Below are positions 1 to 7,404 of a DNA stretch of 64,000 bases, in pieces. Source of the DNA: an uncultured Eubacteriales bacterium (GTDB lineage Bacteria > Bacillota > Clostridia > Lachnospirales > Lachnospiraceae); NCBI GenBank assembly GCA_949284175.1, contig CASDVE010000003.1, positions 1 through 64,000 of the forward strand, read 5' to 3'. Position numbers and translations under genes: made by a program. Each line of letters starts with the position of its first letter. Position 1 is the first letter of the stretch. The notes under the pieces were generated by a model that had not been told where the DNA came from, did not search any database, and was given only the letters and a program-made list of their open reading frames with translations.

Positions 1-5
1 TGATT

Positions 6-44
6 ACCTCCGTTTCTTTGTGGTGAAGAGCGGAGGTCTTTTTT
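6..44 (+). terminator. Intrinsic terminator of a gene left of the window
   Basis: The arms acctccg (6-12) and cggaggt (31-37) pair perfectly and are followed by a run of T (39-44). It reads on the plus strand, so it probably ends a gene lying before position 1. Confidence 0.65.
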
Positions 45-275
45 ATTATACACAAAAAAGCTGGGATGGAAAACCACCCCAACATTTATTATAGAACCTA
101 TTTATTTTGCTTTCGATTGGTTATTTTTTGATAATAATAACTGCTTTTTGAGAAATCAAGTTGTTTTAACAGCGGAGGTAGTGAATACTTATTTTTTCTG
201 TTCATCGACTATCACTCTTTTATTCGATTTTGTGAGTATATATCATATTATAGTATATTTCAAGAAGGGAATAAT

Positions 276-338
276 ATGAATAGGAATTTTTTTAAAAATC
301 GAAATGGTCTTATAGATAGTACTTCTGATAGTGTTTAA
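276..338 (+). CDS. Possible 20-residue peptide
   Basis: An ATG at 276 is preceded by the purine-rich site gaaggga (264-270) and opens a frame of 20 codons ending in TAA. The peptide starts MNRNFFKNRNG and ends in a Ser/Asp-rich tail (DSTSDSV). It has no membrane segment or GG leader motif. The only reasons to list it are the ribosome-binding site and its place in an otherwise empty region; it may well be chance. Confidence 0.2.
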   Translation: MNRNFFKNRNGLIDSTSDSV

Positions 339-352
339 AGTTTCTCTATAGA

Positions 353-478
353 GATGGAATTATATGGGAAAAGAGCGAATAAATGAAGCGCTATGCAGAT
401 GCTGGTGCGTCATGGAGGCGTTTCCAAGTAGCATAGCTATTCTCAAAACAGTTATGCGATGATAAGTATATCTCCATC
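353..478. ncRNA. Possible folded RNA (nested inverted repeats)
   Basis: Outer arms GATGGA..TATA (353-364) pair with TATA..TCCATC (467-478) across a 2x2 internal loop. Inside them GCTATGC (390-396) pairs perfectly with GCATAGC (431-437). The enclosed block is richer in G than its surroundings. No known RNA family is recognised and no U-tail follows. It could equally be a remnant of a mobile element end. Confidence 0.25.
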
Positions 479-496
479 CCAAAAAAATTGCTTCTA

Positions 497-709
497 TCAT
501 TTTTTGTCTAACAGAATTCCTAGCTTTCTTAATTGTGGTTTTCCAAAATCCTCTTTATTATCCAATTCACAGCCATCACTGTACTGTTAAATCCATTCTC
601 TTTCTATAACATTATATTCCTCTTGTTCCTCTTGAAATGCTTCATAAACCGCATTTATGGATTGTAAATCTGTTGCCAATATGAAGTTAGTAAAAGGAAA
701 TCTATTTTT
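497..709 (-). pseudogene. Decayed fragment of an unrecognised gene
   Basis: On the minus strand a frame is open from 709 down to the stop at 497-499 except for one in-frame TAA (587-589). The translation looks protein-like (ILATDLQSINAVYEAFQEEQ on one side of the stop, CELDNKEDFGKPQLRKLGIL on the other) and not random. No start codon with a ribosome-binding site is seen and the frame is closed upstream by another TAA (710-712). It is read as the tail of a broken gene; the family is not recognised. Confidence 0.35.
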
Positions 710-783
710 TTATAGAGCTTATTTTATCAATGTTGATAGCGAATTCTTTCGCCTGTTAGATTTATTGTTTAAGAAAGGAGGAT

Positions 784-918
784 TTGAGTCGTAGATATAA
801 GATAGTCGAATCAATTTTTGGAAAGAAATATGGAATTACTAAAGAGATAAAATATAAACTTTGTAAAAGTACAATTGAAGTTAAAAGATGCTATGAATGG
901 AGTGTGAGAATAATTTGA
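784..918 (+). CDS. Possible 44-residue ORF overlapping lanM1
   Basis: A strong AAAGGAGG site lies at 774-781, 116 bases before the lanM1 start, and opens onto a 44-codon frame beginning with TTG (784) and ending at TGA (916-918) inside lanM1. The product is basic with two Cys and has no GG leader or membrane segment. The site-to-TTG spacing of only 2 nt is too short for a normal start. It may be a leader ORF coupling translation into lanM1, a gene remnant, or chance; the strong ribosome-binding site is the main reason to list it. Confidence 0.25.
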   Translation: MSRRYKIVESIFGKKYGITKEIKYKLCKSTIEVKRCYEWSVRII

Positions 919-3900
919 ATTATAGTGAGATATTTAAATATTGGAAAACATATTTTCCTGAAAGTGATAGTAATGAATTAGAAGAAATTATTAAGAAAAT
1001 GAATTGTTTTGATTATAATACTTTACAAGAAGAATATAAGAAATATGAAAATTTTGAAGATAATTTTGTTGCTCCATTTGTAGATTTTGAGTATTGTAAT
1101 GTAATTAAGAAAAATTTGAAGTGGTTTGAAAAAGAGCAATTGTTTACTAATTATATATTACCTATAGTTAATAAGCAAGTAAAGAAAATATATTATAGAA
1201 TTTCTATGAATAATATTCTTTACAACACAGAACAATTTTTAGACAAAATTATTAATGATATTAATTTTAAAGTGTATAAGATTCTTTATAAATCTATTAT
1301 TTATGAAGTGAATTATTTAAGAAATAATGGTTATTTAAAGGGGAATACATCAGAAGAACGTATGCAATATTTTAAAGTTGAATATGCATCAAAAAAAAAT
1401 AAATTAATTCAGTTTTACAAAGAATACTATATCATTACAGAACTAGCATCTCATGTAGCAAAGTCATCGTTTCAATATATTGCAGAAGTTATTGAACGAA
1501 TTGAGGAGAATAAAAAGCAAATAGAGGAACAGTTTTCGATTACAGTTGGTCGTGCTTCAATAAAAGAAATAGAACTTGGAAATGGTGATACTCATCAAGG
1601 GGGTAAAAGTGTAGTTCTAGTTTCACTTAAAAATGGACAGAAGTTTTTATATAAGCCACATCAACTAATGATTGATCAAAAATTTGAAAATCTTATGGAT
1701 TGGATGAGCAAAAAGAATAAGGATATGCTTGATTTTAAACTGCCAAAGACTATTAGCGGACAAGATTATGGATTTTCTCAATATATTTCACATAGGGATT
1801 GTAAAGAACAGAAAGAAATTGAGAATTTCTATGAGCGAATAGGAGAGTTATTAGCAGTATTGTATTCATTAAATTCATCCGATTTTCATTATGAGAATAT
1901 TATTGCGTGTGGTGAATATCCTGTTCTGATAGATTTAGAAACGGTAATTCATCCTCTTATTGTCCAACCAGATGATAAAGAGAGAAATAGTGCTTTCGCT
2001 AAAGCAGAGAAGCAGTATTCTAATTCAGTTGCAACAATCGGAATGCTTCCAACATATATGAAAGGAAATATGGAAATTGGAGGACTTGGAGCAGTAAAAG
2101 AACAGAATTCAACATTTAAGACAGATTTTGTTGTGGAGCCACTGAAGGATACAATACATATTGAACGTAAACATTTTATAATTAAACCAGAACAGAACAA
2201 CCCTAAATATAAAGGTGCTTATATTGATTCTTGTAAGTATATAAATGAGATAGAGTACGGATTTAGAAAGGTATATAGATGGATTGAGAAGAATAAAGAC
2301 GAGTATATTCAGTATATAATAGAACAGTTTAGTGGATGTACAGGTAGGATTATAATTAGACCCACTTTATACTATTCTCAGTTATTAAATATTTCTCTGC
2401 ATCAAGAATTTGCAAGAAAAGGATATGAAAGACAATTGATTCTTTATCGAGTGGCACAAGAGAGATATAGGGATTTTCTTGATATTGTATTGGCAGAACA
2501 TGAAGATTTAATGACAGGAAATATTCCTTATTTTACACATCATATTGGTGAAGATAGTATCTATGATTCTAGAGGAAAACGCCTTCATAATTCAAAATTG
2601 GTTTGTTTCTTTGATGAATTAAAAGAAAAAATACATAGTTTTAGTGAAAAAGATTTATTCAAACAGATAGATTATATACGAGCATCATATATCACAAGGA
2701 GAAATAAGGCAGACAAAACTTTTATTAAGTACCAAACTTATCAGAATGTGCTACAGCCTGAAAAATGGTTAAATACAGCTAGCTCTATTGGGGAATATAT
2801 TGCAGAAAATGCCATCGAGGGTGTAAATGGACGAGGTAAAAAGGATTCTGCTTGGATTTGTGTCACTTTACAAGGTTTTGAAGAAGATATTTGGATACCT
2901 TCTGTATTAGGTCATGAATTTTATAGTGGAAATGCAGGTATTGCCTTTTATTTTACCTATTTGTGGAAAATTACGGGGAAAGACTACTTTTTGAACAGTG
3001 CAAAAAAAGCTGCTGAGATACCGCTAACTTTACTTGATGATCAATATTTGGATAGAAACAGTATTATAGGGGCATTTACTGGAATTGGTGGTACTTTATA
3101 TATGCTGAATTCCTTAGCAGAGGTTACACAGGATGATGGGTTGAAAAATTTAGTTGAAGAAAAATTAATATCTTGTAGCAGATTAATACAATTTGATGAT
3201 AAGAATGATGTAATTGCTGGTTCAGCAGGATATTTAGCAGTTGCACTGAAAGTTGCCTCGAAGAGTAAGAGGAAAGGAGAAATTGATCGAGTTATTGAGC
3301 TATTAGTTGCTCATCTTATACAATCAGCGATAAGAAAAGATTCATTTGTGTATTGGGATTGCTCAGCAGAAAAACATTATTCAGGTTTTTCTCATGGGAA
3401 TGCGGGAATACATACTTTCTTGTACTTAGCAATGAAGTACTTAGGAGAAGAAAGAGCACAAGTAGTAATTGAAAAGTCATTAAATTATGAAAGAGGTTGT
3501 TTTAGTAAGAAAGACGAGAACTGGTTCCGATCAGATATTGAGCAAAAAATCTCTCATGCATGGTGTCATGGGGCTCCAGGTATTTTACTTAGTAAGCTAT
3601 TATTATATCAGGGTGGATTTCAGGATGATCGGATTGAGAAAGAAATAGCAATTTCAATGAAACAGACAAGACAACGAGGATTTGGAAATAATTTGACATA
3701 TTGTCATGGTGATCTGGGAAATTTAGCGATTCTTGATTTGGCAGCAAAGGTTTTGAAACGAGATGAAATTAGGAATGCTAACGCACATATTTTTCAAGAA
3801 CTATATAATAATATATTATCTAAAAAGTGGAATACAAAAGAGATGAAATCCTGTAATACATATGGGTTAATGGTTGGATTATCAGGATGGGGATATGCAA

Positions 3901-3953
3901 TGTTAGCAAATTATGCTCAAGATATGTTACCAGGTTTTTTGTGGCTAGAATAA
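897..3953 (+). CDS. lanM1: Type II lanthipeptide synthetase LanM (first copy)
   Basis: This bifunctional cytosolic enzyme dehydrates Ser/Thr of a precursor peptide and then closes (methyl)lanthionine rings. The 1018 residues match the usual LanM length. The N-terminal half is the DUF4135 dehydratase with a kinase-like active site, seen as D329-F-H331..N334 and D346-L-E348. The C-terminal quarter is the LanC-like cyclase; its zinc ligands are C890 (WCHGAPG) and C936-H937 (YCHGDLGN), with the glycine-rich SHGNAG and SGNAG repeats of the toroid. It lies 62 bp before the alpha precursor, so it probably modifies that peptide (inference from the HalM1/HalA1 arrangement). The ATG at 897 directly follows an in-frame TGA and has a weak ribosome-binding site; TTG at 915 is an alternative. 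Codon use is strongly A/T-biased. Confidence 0.95.
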   Translation: MECENNLNYSEIFKYWKTYFPESDSNELEEIIKKMNCFDYNTLQEEYKKYENFEDNFVAPFVDFEYCNVIKKNLKWFEKEQLFTNYILPIVNKQVKKIYYRISMNNILYNTEQFLDKIINDINFKVYKILYKSIIYEVNYLRNNGYLKGNTSEERMQYFKVEYASKKNKLIQFYKEYYIITELASHVAKSSFQYIAEVIERIEENKKQIEEQFSITVGRASIKEIELGNGDTHQGGKSVVLVSLKNGQKFLYKPHQLMIDQKFENLMDWMSKKNKDMLDFKLPKTISGQDYGFSQYISHRDCKEQKEIENFYERIGELLAVLYSLNSSDFHYENIIACGEYPVLIDLETVIHPLIVQPDDKERNSAFAKAEKQYSNSVATIGMLPTYMKGNMEIGGLGAVKEQNSTFKTDFVVEPLKDTIHIERKHFIIKPEQNNPKYKGAYIDSCKYINEIEYGFRKVYRWIEKNKDEYIQYIIEQFSGCTGRIIIRPTLYYSQLLNISLHQEFARKGYERQLILYRVAQERYRDFLDIVLAEHEDLMTGNIPYFTHHIGEDSIYDSRGKRLHNSKLVCFFDELKEKIHSFSEKDLFKQIDYIRASYITRRNKADKTFIKYQTYQNVLQPEKWLNTASSIGEYIAENAIEGVNGRGKKDSAWICVTLQGFEEDIWIPSVLGHEFYSGNAGIAFYFTYLWKITGKDYFLNSAKKAAEIPLTLLDDQYLDRNSIIGAFTGIGGTLYMLNSLAEVTQDDGLKNLVEEKLISCSRLIQFDDKNDVIAGSAGYLAVALKVASKSKRKGEIDRVIELLVAHLIQSAIRKDSFVYWDCSAEKHYSGFSHGNAGIHTFLYLAMKYLGEERAQVVIEKSLNYERGCFSKKDENWFRSDIEQKISHAWCHGAPGILLSKLLLYQGGFQDDRIEKEIAISMKQTRQRGFGNNLTYCHGDLGNLAILDLAAKVLKRDEIRNANAHIFQELYNNILSKKWNTKEMKSCNTYGLMVGLSGWGYAMLANYAQDMLPGFLWLE

Positions 3954-3954
3954 A

Positions 3955-3983
3955 TAGAAAAACATATCTAAAGATATTATAAT
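3955..3983 (+). promoter_or_regulatory. Candidate promoter for the two precursor genes
   Basis: TATAAT at 3978-3983 lies 17 bp after TAGAAA (3955-3960), a weak -35. Transcription would begin near 3990, just before the alpha-peptide ribosome-binding site (aaaggag, 4001-4007). A separate promoter would explain higher expression of precursors than of synthetases, which is usual in such clusters. Confidence 0.35.
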
Positions 3984-4015
3984 GAGTTATATTATAGCAG
4001 AAAGGAGATGTTGTA

Positions 4016-4189
4016 ATGAAAAATCCTATATTAACTGAAATTAATCCAGATATTATGGAAGAAATTGCTGATAATACTATAATTGGAGGCATTGGATCAT
4101 GGGCTCAATTAAGTCCGCTTAGTAAAGCATTTGGGAATAAAGGAGCTGTTTGTACAGGTACTATTGAATGCCAGAATAATTGCAATTAA
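4016..4189 (+). CDS. lanA1: Two-peptide lantibiotic precursor, alpha peptide (LanA1)
   Basis: This 57-residue precursor has a 25-residue leader rich in Glu/Asp ending in the double-glycine site TIIGG (G24-G25), then a 32-residue core. The core tail GNKGAVCTGTIECQNNCN matches the lipid-II-binding end of mersacidin-like alpha peptides (haloduracin alpha, lacticin 3147 A1). Cys are at 46, 52 and 56. By alignment the expected rings are S36-C46 (10-residue spacing as in lacticin A1), T47-C52 and T49-C56. The usual CTLTxEC is here CTGTIEC, with Gly for Leu. The ribosome-binding site is aaaggag (4001-4007). The N-terminal core contains no Cys, unlike haloduracin alpha. Confidence 0.93.
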   Translation: MKNPILTEINPDIMEEIADNTIIGGIGSWAQLSPLSKAFGNKGAVCTGTIECQNNCN

Positions 4190-4230
4190 TCTAAATAGAT
4201 ATTAGTAGTAAATAAAGGAGGGCATTTCAA

Positions 4231-4422
4231 ATGGAAAACATCACAGGAAAAATTAATGAAGCAGAACTTGAAGCATTAGCAGGAGAGGAAGTTGTGGGTG
4301 GAGCAACACCAGTTGCAGTTGTTGTTGCAACAATTGCCTTTGCTGGAACAACTATTACAGTCACATTAAGTGCAAACGCTTGTCCAACATCTGGATGTAC
4401 AAAAAGTTGCAATAAGCAATAA
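4231..4422 (+). CDS. lanA2: Two-peptide lantibiotic precursor, beta peptide (LanA2)
   Basis: This 63-residue precursor has a 24-residue leader (ELEALAG motif, then EEVVGG cleavage site) and a 39-residue core. The core begins ATPVAVVV, is hydrophobic and Thr-rich (T34, T40, T41, T43, T45), and ends SANACPTSGCTKSCNKQ. That tail has the S-x3-C-P-T-x2-C-T-x2-C spacing of beta peptides such as haloduracin beta and lacticin 3147 A2, predicting rings S47-C51, T53-C56 and T57-C60. The remaining Ser/Thr could become Dha/Dhb. The core is longer than lacticin A2 (29 residues). The ribosome-binding site is aaaggagg, 41 bp after the alpha gene. In known systems the beta peptide joins the alpha-lipid II complex to form pores. 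Confidence 0.93.
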   Translation: MENITGKINEAELEALAGEEVVGGATPVAVVVATIAFAGTTITVTLSANACPTSGCTKSCNKQ

Positions 4423-4475
4423 ATAATAAATAATACATAAACGATTTTTTATTTTTAAAAACCGAAAAAATAAAA

Positions 4476-4498
4476 GCTATAATGTAACTCGCTATAAT
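4476..4498 (+). promoter_or_regulatory. Candidate promoter region for lanM2 with repeated GCTATAAT
   Basis: The octamer GCTATAAT occurs twice (4476-4483 and 4491-4498) in the 104-bp gap between the beta gene and lanM2. Each holds a TATAAT -10 match but no good -35 is seen. Just before them the A/T-only arms tttttatttttt-like (4444-4456) and aaaaaataaaa (4465-4475) could pair as a weak terminator or processing hairpin after the precursor genes. Confidence 0.3.
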
Positions 4499-4526
4499 AT
4501 TTTTAGATGTGTAAAGGAATGTTATT

Positions 4527-7388
4527 ATGGAGGCATATATCAAGGGTATATTAGAAGAATGGAATACAGAAGATATAACAGATGAAGTAGATAACAAAAT
4601 TTCTTTTTGGAGTTTTAATGGGAGATTTTCTATCTATTTTCGTAGGCAGATTTTTAGAATTTTAGAGGAAAGAATACAAGGAGAAATAGATAAGATTGGG
4701 CAAGTGTTAATGGAAAATTTTTACAAGAAAACGTATTCCATTTCTATTCGGACTATGATTATAGAAATATATCAGTGGAAAATAAGACAGGCTTTAGAAT
4801 TGGATAATACAACACCAAATGAGAGATATCTCATGTTTTGTAGACAATTTCGAGATAAACAATTTTTTCAGGTATTCTGTGAAAAATATAGTGTTTTGAT
4901 TCGTAAGATTTATTTGCTTCATCAATATACATTATTATTGGTAGAAGAAGCAATTACAGCACTTAATGCGGACAAAAATGAGATTGAAAAATTATTTGGT
5001 TTTTCTGTAGAGCATATAGGTTATATTGATTTATCTGATGGTGATAGGCATAATAATGGTAAAGCTGCGTTAATTTTTAGTGATAAGAATGGAAAGAAAA
5101 TTATATATAAACCTCACACATTATCAAATGATGTATTTCTTAAAAGTGTGTATACAGATTTGAATAGAAATTTAACTTTCAATTTGTTAGCTCCAAAGGT
5201 TATTAATAGAAAAAGTTATGGGTGGCAAGAGTTTATTGTAAAAAAGGAATGTGAGACAGATCAAGAGTTCTGTGAATATTATTATCGATATGGTGAAATG
5301 TTAGGGATCGCTTATTGTCTGAATATGACAGACTTACATATGGATAATCTTATTATGTATGGAAGATATCCAGTTATTATTGATACAGAAACTATTATAA
5401 CAAATGATAGTTATAACTTCGATAAGAATAAAGTAGTAGCTATTGATGTGAATACGCCAAAAAGACTTTTTAATCATACAATTTCAAAGTCGGTGTTTAA
5501 CACTTTGTTGTTACCAACGAATCTTCTTGGTGGTCTCTTTGATGTGGATTTAAGTCCACTTGCAGTAGATGATTCTCAAATATCAGGGAAAATGACAAAT
5601 TTTCAAGTAATAGATGACTTTACAGATAATATTCATCTTGAATCAATATGTTACCAGATGAAGTATGAAGGAAAAAGGGATTTACAATATAATCCAAGTA
5701 GATACTTAATTGAAATCTTAGATGGATTTACCGAGTGCTATACATATATATTAGAAAATAAAGAAGAATTTAGAAAAAGTATTATTAGATGTATAGAAGA
5801 AAATAGTTTAGTTATTAGACAAGTACTTAGGCCAACATATATTTATGGAAGATTTGAGGATGCATCAAACCATCCAGATTATCTTGAAGATATCAATAAG
5901 CAAGTTGTACTTATTTCTAAATTAAAATCAAAACCATATATGCAAGAAGAAAAAATGTTTCATCAGGCAGATATGGAGATTACAAGCTTATTAAATGGCG
6001 ATATTCCATATTTTTTTGAAGAAGCAAACTCTAAGGATTTAAAGTCCATTTATGGTACAATAGAAAATTTCTATAAAAAGACTATTATAGAATTAGTAAA
6101 TGAAAAAATAGCATTTATGAATCAAGAAGATTTGATAAGTCAGCAAAGAATGATAAATCTGTCAATGTCAACTTTATTGAGTAGCAATTGGAATCATAAT
6201 ATAATAAACAGTGCAAAACCAATGAAAAAGTATATGCCATATCTAGGAAAAAGTGATAGCACGCTAGTGACTTGTATAGCAGATTATATATGCCATGAGG
6301 CAGTATGGAATGATAAAGAAGAATTTTGTATAATTGTGAGTCATGCTTTACTTACACCAAAGTTGAAAGTAACACCTTTGAGTTATTATTTATACGATGG
6401 TGGTGGAGTGGTTCTTCTTCTATATAGATTAGCTTTGAAAACGAATAATGAGAAATATTATAAAGTGGCAGAAGGGTTATTAAAAGGTTTTGAAAATTCT
6501 TTTAATGAAGACGAAGTTATTCTATCAGCATATAATGGTACTGGTTCTATGTTATATATATATTACACTTTGTATCTGTTGTTAGAAGATATGTCATACT
6601 ATGAAAAATATGAAAGATGTCTTGAAAAAATTATCTCAAAATCAATAGTAGAAAATCAAGTGATTGATTATATTAACGGACTATCCGGGATGGCTGTGTT
6701 GTTAGAAAATATATTTATGATAGAAAAAGATGTGAGATTAAAGGAAAGGGCTAGAGAATATGTTGATTACTGTATTGATCATCTAATGGACATGAATCTT
6801 GCTGGTCTAGCACATGGATATTCTGGATTAATTTTGGCTGTTGCAGGTTATTATAATATTAGTAAGGATGAAAAATATCTCAATGATGTGAAACGTATTA
6901 TTGAAATAGAGAACCAGTATTATGATGAAGAAAAACAAAATTGGAAGGATTTACGTGAAGATGTAAAAGATAGCGATCCAGTGTATTGGTGTCATGGTGC
7001 TACTGGAATTTGTCTTGCAAGATTGCAGGCTTATAAGTATACTGGGCTTGAAATATGCATGAAAGATATTCAAAAGAGTATTGATAAAATAGAAGACAGT
7101 TTAATGAAGTTAACGGATCATAGTTTATGTCATGGAATGTTAGGAAATATTGATTTTCTACTTTCATATGGAGAAATATTAAATAGTCAAGAAGTACTGT
7201 TCTATTCTCTTTTAAATGAAAAGTATAATCAGGTAATTCAAGATATGATTGATAATGGAATTGTATGTGGTATATCAAATGCTTATGAAATGTTTTCTTT
7301 TATGTTAGGACTTCCAGGTATAATCTATACAATATTAAGAAAATATCATAATGAAATACCAAGTATACTTTTACTTGATGTCAAGTAG
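4527..7388 (+). CDS. lanM2: Type II lanthipeptide synthetase LanM (second copy)
   Basis: A second LanM of 953 residues with the same two-domain plan: DUF4135 dehydratase (kinase-like motif D269-L-H271..N274 and D286-T-E288) followed by a LanC-like cyclase with zinc ligands C822 (YWCHGATG) and C868-H869 (LCHGMLGN). Other glycine-rich cyclase repeats (NGLSGMA, LAHGYSG) are present. It starts 104 bp after the beta precursor and is followed 16 bp later by lanT, so beta is its likely substrate. The sequence differs strongly from lanM1 outside the motifs, as expected for the two dedicated synthetases of a two-peptide system rather than a recent duplication. The start ATG follows aaagga (4513-4518). 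Confidence 0.95.
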   Translation: MEAYIKGILEEWNTEDITDEVDNKISFWSFNGRFSIYFRRQIFRILEERIQGEIDKIGQVLMENFYKKTYSISIRTMIIEIYQWKIRQALELDNTTPNERYLMFCRQFRDKQFFQVFCEKYSVLIRKIYLLHQYTLLLVEEAITALNADKNEIEKLFGFSVEHIGYIDLSDGDRHNNGKAALIFSDKNGKKIIYKPHTLSNDVFLKSVYTDLNRNLTFNLLAPKVINRKSYGWQEFIVKKECETDQEFCEYYYRYGEMLGIAYCLNMTDLHMDNLIMYGRYPVIIDTETIITNDSYNFDKNKVVAIDVNTPKRLFNHTISKSVFNTLLLPTNLLGGLFDVDLSPLAVDDSQISGKMTNFQVIDDFTDNIHLESICYQMKYEGKRDLQYNPSRYLIEILDGFTECYTYILENKEEFRKSIIRCIEENSLVIRQVLRPTYIYGRFEDASNHPDYLEDINKQVVLISKLKSKPYMQEEKMFHQADMEITSLLNGDIPYFFEEANSKDLKSIYGTIENFYKKTIIELVNEKIAFMNQEDLISQQRMINLSMSTLLSSNWNHNIINSAKPMKKYMPYLGKSDSTLVTCIADYICHEAVWNDKEEFCIIVSHALLTPKLKVTPLSYYLYDGGGVVLLLYRLALKTNNEKYYKVAEGLLKGFENSFNEDEVILSAYNGTGSMLYIYYTLYLLLEDMSYYEKYERCLEKIISKSIVENQVIDYINGLSGMAVLLENIFMIEKDVRLKERAREYVDYCIDHLMDMNLAGLAHGYSGLILAVAGYYNISKDEKYLNDVKRIIEIENQYYDEEKQNWKDLREDVKDSDPVYWCHGATGICLARLQAYKYTGLEICMKDIQKSIDKIEDSLMKLTDHSLCHGMLGNIDFLLSYGEILNSQEVLFYSLLNEKYNQVIQDMIDNGIVCGISNAYEMFSFMLGLPGIIYTILRKYHNEIPSILLLDVK

Positions 7389-7404
7389 ATAAGGTGAGAA
7401 ATCA

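Larger units (their letters stand above)
45..896. other. Gene-poor region before the lanthipeptide cluster
   Basis: No intact long gene is visible on either strand. The region holds a possible 20-residue peptide (276-338), an inverted-repeat structure (353-478), a decayed minus-strand frame (497-709) and a 44-codon frame running into lanM1 (784-918), listed separately. No regulator of the LanRK or LuxR type is present, so the lanthipeptide cluster either has no local regulator or has it outside the window. Confidence 0.6.
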
